Origin: Cellvibrionales bacterium UBA1963
Lineage (GTDB): Bacteria > Pseudomonadota > Gammaproteobacteria > Pseudomonadales > UBA7434
Direction: 5' to 3'
DNA: 6,551 bases
Assembly (NCBI GenBank): GCA_002336035.1
Contig: DDED01000170.1
Span: forward strand, 1-6,551
Both the position numbers and the translations under genes were made by a program. Positions 1 through 6,551 of the stretch are shown here, piece after piece; within the stretch, counting starts at the first letter, position 1; every line of letters starts with the position of its first letter. The notes below the pieces were generated by a model. That model did not search any database. It was not told where the DNA came from and saw nothing but the letters and a program-made list of their open reading frames with translations.

Positions 1-321
1 GCGAACACCTGCGTTGGCCAAAAGACCTAAAGCATCAACTTCAGCATTTTGCCATATTTCCTCTTGCTGTTGCCGTCCATAGGCAGACCCCTTATCAACC
101 GCTCGGGCACGTCGACCGCTGCGCATCTTGCGGCCTTCTTGATACTGTGCTGCTTTTTTAAAACTGCGCTTTACAGCCTCTTTATAAACCTTCGCACAGC
201 GAACGTCAGTCCCGCAACGTACAATAAAAACATCGGCTTCTTTACCGCTCATCAAGCGACTAATAACCTCGTCAACGAGGCCATCATCAACCAGTGGCTG
301 TATTCGTTTTGGAATTTTCAT
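1..321 (-). CDS. RIO-type serine/threonine protein kinase, N-terminal part (runs off the window)
   Basis: Translating the minus strand from the ATG at 321 gives 107 open codons to the window edge, so only the N-terminal part is seen. It starts MKIPKRIQPLVDDGLVDEV and carries the RIO ATP-binding signature: a glycine-poor loop SGKEADVF at residues 25-32 and the likely ATP-anchoring lysine K44 in CAKVYK. A basic stretch RKMRSGRRARAVDKGS (64-79) follows, as in bacterial RIO kinases related to Pseudomonas PA4780. The catalytic loop and metal-binding aspartate would lie beyond the window. The start is well fixed because an in-frame TAG lies 12 nt upstream, though no clear Shine-Dalgarno sequence is visible. 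RIO proteins are cytosolic atypical kinases or ATPases; the archaeal and eukaryotic ones act in ribosome maturation, while the bacterial role is less clear. A diverged partial copy of residues 66-107 lies at 6355..6480 in the same orientation. Family assignment is confident; substrate is unknown. Confidence 0.9.
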   Translation of the reverse strand, partial: MKIPKRIQPLVDDGLVDEVISRLMSGKEADVFIVRCGTDVRCAKVYKEAVKRSFKKAAQYQEGRKMRSGRRARAVDKGSAYGRQQQEEIWQNAEVDALGLLANAGVR

Positions 322-364
322 AACAAGCAGCTAAATAACTTAAAGAAATAACACACAATTCAGT

Positions 365-392
365 ATCATAGAGCAATGTGAGAAATAGTAAA
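365..392 (-). promoter_or_regulatory. Candidate sigma70 promoter of the RIO kinase gene
   Basis: On the minus strand there is TTTACT (387-392, 4 of 6 to the -35 consensus), a 16-bp spacer, and TATGAT (365-370, 5 of 6 to the -10 consensus). Transcription would start near 358, giving a leader of about 37 nt before the ATG at 321. The -35 hexamer lies inside the perfect palindrome at 387-402. This is pattern matching by eye in AT-rich sequence, so chance is a real alternative. Confidence 0.4.
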
Positions 393-402
393 CTAGTTTA
401 CT
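387..402. promoter_or_regulatory. Perfect 16-bp palindrome, operator-like
   Basis: AGTAAACTAGTTTACT equals its own reverse complement over all 16 bases; the match stops at the next base pair out (T386/G403). Its size, symmetry and position over the candidate -35 of the RIO kinase gene suit a dimeric repressor, for example of the TetR type. A further half-site AGTAAACT occurs at 429-436. No regulator gene lies in the window, so the binding protein is unknown. Confidence 0.4.
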
Positions 403-1072
403 GGGCTATGAAGGTATATTAAACATGAAGTAAACTGCCATTTGATAAGAATGCTTTTTTAGTACAACAACGTCGATGCTCAAACAATTAAAAGACGTTC
501 CTCAAGAAACTTGCCAATAAAAAAACGATTTGAGTCCCTTGTGATAGCCCATTGGACTCTTACACGCGATCAATTCACGTCATTTCTAGGCAGTGATGAC
601 GGTTATCCACCACTATTTATGTTTTAACGGTGGCACTCTCAACCTTTATAAGCTCTAACTGCCAACGTGTATCGATGATTTATTGAGCTACTTTAGCTAA
701 CATCAGTCAAAAAAAAGATTAACCGGCTTGATAATAGTGCTTGATGACTTTCGATACGACTGTTTTATGTGAATACTTTAATCTATGGAGCTAAACGAAA
801 ATTAGCACTATTTCCTTTAGAGAAGTAAACAACGGTTGTTCGTCATAAAATCTATTCGGCATAAAAGTGCATCTGTCGCGTAAAGATACACACCCATATA
901 TAGGCATCTGCATGAAGGTCATACTAAATTGTACGTCAACGTATTCAGCGCAGTTTCTGAAACTTATATCGACGTAATCATCTTAGCGATAAGTCACCGC
1001 CTTACCGCAAAGAAGATTTAATAGCGGCATCGCGAATAAAATCTTGCAGAACAACAGAATACAATGACCACC

Positions 1073-1137
1073 AAAAAAGAGCCAATCTACAAATAAAATT
1101 AAAGTGCCAACAAATTAGTCACACCACCGATTGGATC
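1073..1137 (-). terminator. Weak candidate terminator after the DUF1501-DUF1800 operon
   Basis: Downstream of the DUF1800 stop on the minus strand, GATCCAATC (1129-1137) can pair 8 of 9 with GATTGGCTC (1079-1087), followed at once by six T residues (1073-1078). The loop would be 41 nt, far longer than in a typical intrinsic terminator, so the call is tentative. No better hairpin plus T-run is seen close to the stop codon. Confidence 0.22.
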
Positions 1138-1181
1138 TTTTCATATATGGTCTTTAGCGCGTCAATTTGAAAAATCACCTT

Positions 1182-4100
1182 TCACTGCTGAATGAAAAAC
1201 TCTGGGCTGGTATTAATCCCGTAGATGATATTATCAAAACCTTCAGCCTCACTGCCCGCTGATGTAATTGCTTGTATTAACGCATTACGCGTGCCGATGT
1301 TATCGGTATACTTTAATTTACCCGCATTTAAATAAAAATCGACATAATCTACAACGGCTTCGGCTTTCTCGGCGGCAGATCCAGCAGTAGTTTGCAGCAA
1401 TGTCTGCAAACGCGCGGGGTTTAACTTCACTGTTAATTGCTCTGCAGTAAAGTTAGAAAAATTAAGCGATCGATTAGACAGTATATTTTCATTGAGTAAG
1501 CGATTATAGACATTCATGGATGCAAAGATTTGTGACTCAGTCATCAATTGAAACTCAGGCGCCACCAACGACTGAGCCGCTAAATCACCCGCGGGTGAAA
1601 AGTCGGGTAAGTAAAAGTTAAACACAGAATCAGCACCGAGCGGACGCTGGCCTAGGCCTAAGTTTCCAAAACGCATTAGCGTGGCACCATCATCATAAGA
1701 ATTTCGCAACGGGTATAACGGTGATGAGCTATCTGCAAAACTTATTTGTGAACCGGCCTGCAATAAACGCATGGTTGCTGTCATTTGCAATACCGGCTCT
1801 TTTAACTTGCCAAAGGTTATTGAATTTTGCACATTGGGGTTGCGGGCTTCGACATCTAATAAAATAGCTTTCATAACCGCGGTTAAATCACCATTACTGC
1901 CAAAGGCATTGGACACGCGCTCAATATAATTGGCACTGGGGTTAGAGGTGACAAAACGCTGTATCAACTGACGACCAATAAAAGGAGCGGTTGTTTGATG
2001 GCTGACTAAGGAATCAATTACAAACCTTAATTCGCTATTAGCTGAATCCGCTGATTGACTCGTTGCGGCATCAATAATAACGGCTGCGCCATTGTCAGTG
2101 AATAAAGTCTTTGCATTAAAGTCATGCCAGTCGGTAAAAAACCTCATCGGGTTCGTCCAACGAAACTGCTGATCGTACGACTGATTACTACGGCCAAAAT
2201 TATTGTTAACTGATTTTACACCGTTTAAGGTAACGTAACTGAACGATAGCCCTGTAAATACTCTAGCCATATCACGAATCACATCATTGTCATACGTTGC
2301 TATCGGTAGACTATCACTGCCCAAGAGAATGTTGCCATTTTTAGCTCGGTGTACTAAACCAAAACTAAATAATTGCATAACCTCACGGGCGTAATTTTCA
2401 TCAGGAAAAGAACCTATGGCTGGGTCCGACTTTTTGTTGCGTAAATGACTGAGCCAAGTCCCCATAATAGGGTGTAAACTGGCATCATGTAAGGCATCGC
2501 TGTAAAAACCAAAAGCATTATTCGCTAACTGATCCCAATAATTAGCAGCACCACGATGCGCTTTACGAATAGATGCTTGAGAATCACTAATCACTAAAAT
2601 TTGACTCAAAGCAAAAGTCATTCGCTGGCGCAATTGATCTTTACCGTATACTGCCATCGGCCAAAACGCATCACGGCGTAAATAATAGGTTGGCTCAGAA
2701 AAACCATACATACTTGAAGGCGTATCTGCATAAGAAAAAAGCGGTATACTACTCTCCATCAAGTCATACATACTGGCTTGCGGCAAGGCTATCTGCTGGT
2801 CAATCCAATCACTATACACCTGTAATCGATTTGCACCATCGACAGAAATTTGGCTGCGTAAAGCCGTATATTGCTCTGGGGTGGCACCAAATGTCGCCTG
2901 CGTTAAAAAGCGAATGATATCTCTATCAACATCATCGGGCGTTAACTCGGTTTCTTCTGGCGGCTCAATAGCTTCGTTATAAATAAAACTCGCTGAAATT
3001 TCGCCTGCAGGGTAATTAGCCGTATGAATATTTATGTAAAATTCGCCGCTATACAAGGCATCAAGCATCGCTTGCTCAGTGGTAAAAATACCTCCCGGCG
3101 CCAAATCCCATTGAAAGTCATAAACACTGCCAGAAGCCTGTATATCTTTAATCACCGTGCCAGATGGTGCTAAATGAATATGTTGGTCGGTTTGTGCAGC
3201 ACTTAAATTTGAAAAATTATAATTTAATAAAGCATTATCATTATCTCCATCAACAATAAGGCTTAAAACACCTGAGCCAGATGTCACGGCATTAACTTGC
3301 GGCGCAAAAATACCGAAAAATACTTTCGCATTGGCACCGTCATTACTAGCATCGGCAATCATTACACTAACAACGCTGTTGTTGCTTAACGCATAGCCTT
3401 CACCACTGGTTAATGTTAGCTTCAGCATTTCTGGCACTTCATGTAAGTCATCATTCACAGGCTGAAGATAAACCATTCGCGAGCTCTGATTCGGCAATAA
3501 CGTAAGTGCTGGCCCTACCAGATTGCCGTCAGAATACATCAGTTGATAATCATTGGCTGCTGCCGAACCTTTAACGGGATTAGAGTTTCCACTCAAGTTG
3601 AAATTTATCGTTATTCCTGCCGTGCCTCCACTTCTCACAATCTTAAATTGCGCCGACTGCTGACTTTTTTCTATAGCCAGCCCAGTCATTAAATTAAGAG
3701 ATACAAAGGGGTTAGCCGTTTCATCACATAGATCACCGATACCATCACCATCAAGATCGGATTGCAAAGGATTGGACACCGCAGGACAATTATCGACGAG
3801 CTGATCAACAAGATCGCCGTCATCATCACCATTAGGTGTAAAGGCACAAAAGTCACCATCGCCCGAAAAATCTTGATGACAACTGCAATTATAACCAGCA
3901 GGTTCATTACTGCATGAGGCATTGGCATCACAAGGCGATAACGACAAACAAGCGTTAGAAAGATCACCAATATCAATACGAATAGCAATATCACCTTGAT
4001 CGTTTTTTGCCATATAAAGAGCGTGTAAATCAATAGCCGTATCAATCGTATCGCCAATAACATCAGTGGCTACGGGCGTTTTCTGGCTCCAGTCAACACA

Positions 4101-4793
4101 CCATCCCCACAGCGCACAGTGGTCATATAATTCACCATCAACCTCATTAATATATAAAGTGCCACTTACACCCAAAAAAAGTAGCATTAGCCCAGAAATA
4201 GAAACGCGTAAATCTTTATGCCTTACTCCAATAAAGACAAACGCAACAAGCAATAAAAGCAATCCCCCAACCGGTAAAATTGAGATATTTTCTTCTGGTG
4301 CTACATAAAAAATAATGGGTAGACCACCATTAGTTTTTAAGCTGTCGACTTCATTATTGCTGGTGCTTTCCGCATGCAAAACCACCCGAACTTCATAGCT
4401 GTCTTCCACCACACTTCTGGGAATAAAAGCATCAATAATATCGGCCTGAGTAATCTCTGAGCTTAGGCTCGCTGACCACATATCGTTCGATAACGCTACG
4501 CCACTTGCATAATCCCATTGGCCGTTATCGCATGAAATAACTTGCCCATTTATGCCATATTGATCAATTTCGCCAGGGGCAAGCATGGTTAATTCAAGAT
4601 GGTGCTCAAAACCATCCATATGATGAGGGCTTGCTAAAGTGCCAACATCGTAACTACATGCATTGCTAGGGTCAGTGCTGTCGGTATCAATAAAAACGCG
4701 GTAAATGAATTGCCCTTGAGCTAGTGCAAAGACACTTGCCAACAATAAAGCAGTACCAATAAAAGCAAGCCAAAATAGACGCAACTTACTCAT
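1182..4793 (-). CDS. Exported multidomain DUF1800 protein (midcut-like N-terminus, EGF-like, TSP3-type, Calx-beta, CHRD, DUF1800)
   Basis: This 1203-residue protein appears to be built in blocks. A Sec signal peptide occupies 1-25, with A-L-A before the likely cut. An unrecognised region follows (26-170; Cys46 and Cys88). Two transmembrane helices lie at about 171-190 and 197-215, joined by RHKDLR. An EGF-like module has six cysteines (282, 288, 294, 303, 305, 316). A thrombospondin-3-type Asp-rich segment (about 321-357) includes DLDGDGIGDLCD and Cys336/Cys356. A Calx-beta-like domain (about 361-480) has NDD at 447-449, and a CHRD domain (about 488-605) has HIH at 538-540 and GEFYINIHTANYPAGEI at 583-599. 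DUF1800 fills about 624-1200, seen in FLTQATFGATPEQY, PDENYAREVMQLFSFGL (797-813), DMARVFTGL and the terminal SPEFFIQQ. DUF1800 alone is usually near 450-600 residues, so the N-terminal half is added. The start overlaps the DUF1501 stop as ATGA, with TAGG 3 nt before the ATG. Location is periplasmic or surface; biochemical function is unknown. Confidence 0.93.
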   Translation of the reverse strand: MSKLRLFWLAFIGTALLLASVFALAQGQFIYRVFIDTDSTDPSNACSYDVGTLASPHHMDGFEHHLELTMLAPGEIDQYGINGQVISCDNGQWDYASGVALSNDMWSASLSSEITQADIIDAFIPRSVVEDSYEVRVVLHAESTSNNEVDSLKTNGGLPIIFYVAPEENISILPVGGLLLLLVAFVFIGVRHKDLRVSISGLMLLFLGVSGTLYINEVDGELYDHCALWGWCVDWSQKTPVATDVIGDTIDTAIDLHALYMAKNDQGDIAIRIDIGDLSNACLSLSPCDANASCSNEPAGYNCSCHQDFSGDGDFCAFTPNGDDDGDLVDQLVDNCPAVSNPLQSDLDGDGIGDLCDETANPFVSLNLMTGLAIEKSQQSAQFKIVRSGGTAGITINFNLSGNSNPVKGSAAANDYQLMYSDGNLVGPALTLLPNQSSRMVYLQPVNDDLHEVPEMLKLTLTSGEGYALSNNSVVSVMIADASNDGANAKVFFGIFAPQVNAVTSGSGVLSLIVDGDNDNALLNYNFSNLSAAQTDQHIHLAPSGTVIKDIQASGSVYDFQWDLAPGGIFTTEQAMLDALYSGEFYINIHTANYPAGEISASFIYNEAIEPPEETELTPDDVDRDIIRFLTQATFGATPEQYTALRSQISVDGANRLQVYSDWIDQQIALPQASMYDLMESSIPLFSYADTPSSMYGFSEPTYYLRRDAFWPMAVYGKDQLRQRMTFALSQILVISDSQASIRKAHRGAANYWDQLANNAFGFYSDALHDASLHPIMGTWLSHLRNKKSDPAIGSFPDENYAREVMQLFSFGLVHRAKNGNILLGSDSLPIATYDNDVIRDMARVFTGLSFSYVTLNGVKSVNNNFGRSNQSYDQQFRWTNPMRFFTDWHDFNAKTLFTDNGAAVIIDAATSQSADSANSELRFVIDSLVSHQTTAPFIGRQLIQRFVTSNPSANYIERVSNAFGSNGDLTAVMKAILLDVEARNPNVQNSITFGKLKEPVLQMTATMRLLQAGSQISFADSSSPLYPLRNSYDDGATLMRFGNLGLGQRPLGADSVFNFYLPDFSPAGDLAAQSLVAPEFQLMTESQIFASMNVYNRLLNENILSNRSLNFSNFTAEQLTVKLNPARLQTLLQTTAGSAAEKAEAVVDYVDFYLNAGKLKYTDNIGTRNALIQAITSAGSEAEGFDNIIYGINTSPEFFIQQ

Positions 4794-6253
4794 ACGCCTA
4801 CGCCCAAATCAATAAAATCTAAGTTCGCATCGCTATGAAATGGATCTGCAAAGTTTGCCACTGTTGGAAATAACTGTGGCAAATCAGGCTTGTCGATACC
4901 AAACCAATGCGCAATCACCGAAACACATTGCGTAGTGGCTGTGGTGGGTACCCAACGCCCTCTGCCCCCGCTGGCATCTAAGCCTTGTCCTAATTTTAAA
5001 TCGGGATGCTCGCCAAATAATTGCCCCCCATTAATCATGCCACCCATCACTAAAGCATGCCCACCCCATGCATGATCGGTGCCTGTGGTAGTGGCATCAT
5101 CACCGTTAGGCGTTAATGTTCGTCCGAATTCTGAACCAACGAAACTAAGGACTTTGTCAAAGTCATTTTGCTGCGTGAGGGCATCTCTAAAACCTTTTAA
5201 TGCGTTATTCAGCTCGCTCATTAAAACATCATGGTCGGCCAATAAGTTTTGATGTGCATCAAAGCCTGGAACTTTGACAAAATAAACCGGACGATTGTTG
5301 CCCGTAGATGCTCGGCCCGCTATCATTTTTGCGACAGTCTTTAATTGGCCACCCAGTTTAGAATCTGCGGAACCTGCTGCCGAAAAAATTGCGTCATAAT
5401 CAACACCAGTGTTATCAGCTTCAGCAAAAGCACCGCTAATAATCGACTCGGCTTGAATCGCCGAGTTAAATATATCGCGATGTTTTTGCATCATTAAATG
5501 GGAGGATCCATCAATGGAGGCCGCCAACGCTTCAACCATTGTTTTTCTTGTGCCGTTATAACTCCACAATGGCGTTACGCCATTAGTGCCTAATGCATAG
5601 GGATTTAAAACACTGTCCCTACTGACTTGAAAAGCATTCAAGCCCGACATTGATATTAGCGGTGAAACCGTGCTCGCGGTATTGTAGCTATGAGTTAACT
5701 CTGCTAGTCGTCCACCCCAACCAAAACGAAAAGGTAAGGATGGCTCGCTCTGAAACTGTCGTTGTTGATCGGCATGAGAAAAAAGTTGCGGAGGTAATAT
5801 GCTTTCACCATTCAAAAATTGATCACGTGTCGTCGGCTCATATAGATTACCGACATTGCAAATGACTGACATTTCTTGATTATTGAATAGATCGGCCATT
5901 TGGCCACAGGCAGGATGCAAACCAAAATCATTATAATTTTCGCCGCCATAAATTGTCGCCGGCACTGCTAAATTAATGGCCTGTAAATCATTGGCAGGTA
6001 AAGCAACCACACGACGGCCAGTCTCATAGTCAGAACGCAACTGCCCCGTGCCCCGTGGCACCAACATATTAAACGCGTCATTACCACCATCTAAAAATAT
6101 AAATACAAGCGCCTTGTAATCGCTTGAAGCAAAACTTTTTGATGCACCTAAAAAACCTGCCAAACCTAAGGATTGAATAGCTAACGCTGACCCCAAACAA
6201 GAGCTTTGCTTAATGAAATTGCGCCTTGAAAGTCCTTCCAACTTAAATGCCAT
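4790..6253 (-). CDS. Tat-exported DUF1501 family protein (alkaline-phosphatase-like fold)
   Basis: The 487-residue protein begins with a twin-arginine signal: SRRNFIK at 9-15, a hydrophobic stretch to about 38, and a likely cut after S-F-A (40-42). The body matches DUF1501: LVFIFLDGGNDAFNMLVP (49-66), GLHPACGQMADLF (111-123), FSHADQQRQFQ (138-148), VPGFDAHQN (328-336), SEFGRT (374-379), GTDHAWGGHALVMGG (391-405). DUF1501 belongs to the alkaline-phosphatase/sulfatase superfamily. By analogy D55, D332, H334, D393 and H394 are candidate metal ligands, but I cannot identify a nucleophile with certainty and claim no enzyme activity. Length is typical of the family. The stop overlaps the DUF1800 start by one base in an ATGA, so the two are probably co-transcribed and translationally coupled. 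A Tat signal implies folding, perhaps with a metal, before export. The substrate is unknown. Confidence 0.93.
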   Translation of the reverse strand: MAFKLEGLSRRNFIKQSSCLGSALAIQSLGLAGFLGASKSFASSDYKALVFIFLDGGNDAFNMLVPRGTGQLRSDYETGRRVVALPANDLQAINLAVPATIYGGENYNDFGLHPACGQMADLFNNQEMSVICNVGNLYEPTTRDQFLNGESILPPQLFSHADQQRQFQSEPSLPFRFGWGGRLAELTHSYNTASTVSPLISMSGLNAFQVSRDSVLNPYALGTNGVTPLWSYNGTRKTMVEALAASIDGSSHLMMQKHRDIFNSAIQAESIISGAFAEADNTGVDYDAIFSAAGSADSKLGGQLKTVAKMIAGRASTGNNRPVYFVKVPGFDAHQNLLADHDVLMSELNNALKGFRDALTQQNDFDKVLSFVGSEFGRTLTPNGDDATTTGTDHAWGGHALVMGGMINGGQLFGEHPDLKLGQGLDASGGRGRWVPTTATTQCVSVIAHWFGIDKPDLPQLFPTVANFADPFHSDANLDFIDLGVGV

Positions 6254-6262
6254 TAAATATAG

Positions 6263-6268
6263 CCTTTT
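6263..6268 (-). promoter_or_regulatory. Ribosome binding site of the DUF1501 gene
   Basis: AAAAGG on the minus strand lies 9 nt before the ATG at 6253. It supports this start, which also places the twin-arginine motif at residues 9-15 as expected. I could not find a convincing sigma70 promoter between it and the RIO fragment, so the operon promoter may lie inside or beyond that fragment. Confidence 0.55.
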
Positions 6269-6354
6269 TATTATTTAACTTATTTATTACCTTTACACTC
6301 ACCTTTAACTATTGCAATCGCAGAATTATCAACGCAACCAAATAGTTCAAGCAT

Positions 6355-6480
6355 ACGAAATCCGGCATTGAATAAGAGACCCAAAGCATCAACGTAAGCA
6401 TTCTGCTCTATGTCTTTTTGCTGTTGGCGTCGATAGGCAGAACCTTTATCAACACCTCGGGCCCGTCGACCGCTGCGCAT
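6355..6480 (-). repeat. Diverged direct repeat, mate at 1..126
   Basis: These 126 bp align without gaps to 1..126 in the same orientation, with 101 of 126 bases identical by my hand count. The two copies flank the whole DUF1501-DUF1800 operon and the 830-bp spacer. Both are stretches of RIO kinase coding sequence rather than insertion-sequence ends. Confidence 0.85.
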
Positions 6481-6497
6481 CTTGGTCCTTCTTCATA

Positions 6498-6551
6498 TTA
6501 TGCTACTTTTTGACGCTTCGCTTGTTATGCTACTTTTTGACGCTTCGCTTG
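6498..6551. repeat. Perfect tandem repeat, two 27-bp units, cut by the window edge
   Basis: The 27-bp unit starting TTATGCTACTTTTTGACG at 6498 is repeated without a mismatch at 6525, and the window ends exactly at the end of the second unit, so more copies may follow. Read on the minus strand the unit (AAGCGAAGCGTCAAAAAGTA...) resembles kinase codons 51-59 (AAGCGCAGTTTTAAAAAAGC...) seen at 148-168. The unit length is a multiple of three, but each unit carries in-frame stops in the aligned reading. Confidence 0.9.

Larger units (their letters stand above)
352..1181. other. 830-bp AT-rich intergenic region without a convincing gene
   Basis: Both strands are broken by many stops. The longest open stretches I can follow are a plus-strand frame at 463-624 (54 codons, no good start) and a minus-strand frame at about 791-982 (64 codons from stop to stop; 40 codons from an ATG at 913, 43 from an earlier ATG). 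Neither has a recognisable motif or a good ribosome binding site. The stretch separates the end of the DUF1800 gene from the RIO kinase promoter. It contains the palindrome at 387-402, a short inverted repeat AACAAC-G-GTTGTT at 828-840, and the possible terminator at 1073-1137. It could be ordinary spacer or the remains of a lost gene. I see no tRNA, rRNA or transposase remnant. Confidence 0.6.
6280..6551 (-). pseudogene. Decayed internal fragment of a RIO-kinase gene, with a residual 66-codon open frame
   Basis: An open frame from an ATG at 6480 to TAA at 6280 encodes 66 residues. Its first 42 (MRSGRRARGVDKGS through LLFNAGFR) match residues 66-107 of the kinase at the left edge, 34 identical. 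The last 24 residues show no clear kinase homology. Upstream of the ATG the match continues at DNA level (GAAGAAGG, then the KRSFKKAAQ region), but deletions and stop codons break the frame, and the sequence then becomes a 27-bp tandem repeat. The ATP-binding loop, the lysine equivalent to K44 and the catalytic domain are absent, so it cannot be an active kinase. The open frame ends 26 nt before the DUF1501 start and has no clear ribosome binding site. It is most likely a relic; a short translated leader upstream of the operon is a less likely alternative. Confidence 0.72.

Noticed and set aside
49..351. 100-codon plus-strand open frame
   Set aside because: It lies almost wholly antisense to the RIO kinase coding sequence, which has strong family motifs; it is a shadow frame.
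791..913. 40-codon minus-strand open frame starting at an ATG at 913
   Set aside because: No recognisable domain, no convincing ribosome binding site, and a frame of this length is expected by chance here.
2690..5865. Several 60-125-codon open frames on either strand inside the DUF1800 and DUF1501 genes
   Set aside because: All overlap well-supported coding sequence in another frame or strand and show no motif of their own.
6190..6253. Lipoprotein signal at Cys19 of the DUF1501 protein
   Set aside because: The residues before Cys19 (K-Q-S-S) do not fit a lipobox, and the cysteine lies before the hydrophobic core rather than after it; the twin-arginine signal explains the N-terminus.
6498..6551. 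CRISPR-like repeat at the right edge
   Set aside because: The 27-bp units abut directly with no spacer, and the unit resembles RIO coding sequence.
1..6551. A composite transposon or insertion sequence carrying the operon between flanking repeats
   Set aside because: The flanking repeats are diverged kinase coding sequence, not terminal inverted repeats, and no transposase or target-site duplication is visible.

Overview
The window reads as a piece of a gammaproteobacterial chromosome of moderate-to-low GC, possibly from a marine group. This placement is an inference. It rests on a bacterial RIO-type kinase of the kind found in Pseudomonas and its relatives, and on a secreted DUF1501/DUF1800 pair carrying CHRD, Calx-beta, EGF-like and thrombospondin-3-type modules. 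All real coding sequence lies on the minus strand.

Reading in the direction of transcription (right to left): the right edge (6280..6551) holds a decayed internal fragment of a RIO-kinase gene, its upstream part turned into a perfect 27-bp tandem duplication. Next come a DUF1501 gene with a Tat signal (4790..6253) and a 1203-residue mosaic DUF1800 gene (1182..4793). These two overlap by an ATGA and form a tight operon. About 830 bp without a convincing gene follows (352..1181). The left edge holds the first 107 codons of an apparently intact RIO kinase gene (1..321), which runs off the window. A promoter-like pair and a perfect 16-bp palindrome lie upstream of it.

The operon encodes two exported proteins. 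The DUF1501 protein has an alkaline-phosphatase-superfamily look and a twin-arginine signal. The DUF1800 protein has a Sec signal and a pair of transmembrane helices in its middle that resemble an internal protein-sorting signal. Adjacent DUF1501 and DUF1800 genes are a recurrent bacterial pairing, but their biochemical role is not established to my knowledge. The added modules point to a calcium-stabilised cell-surface or extracellular role.

The points most worth a second look are: the possible exosortase-type cleavage site in the middle of the DUF1800 protein; the very mixed domain order of that protein; the two diverged RIO copies flanking the operon in direct orientation; the 27-bp repeat grown out of RIO coding sequence; and the operator-like palindrome over the candidate kinase promoter.
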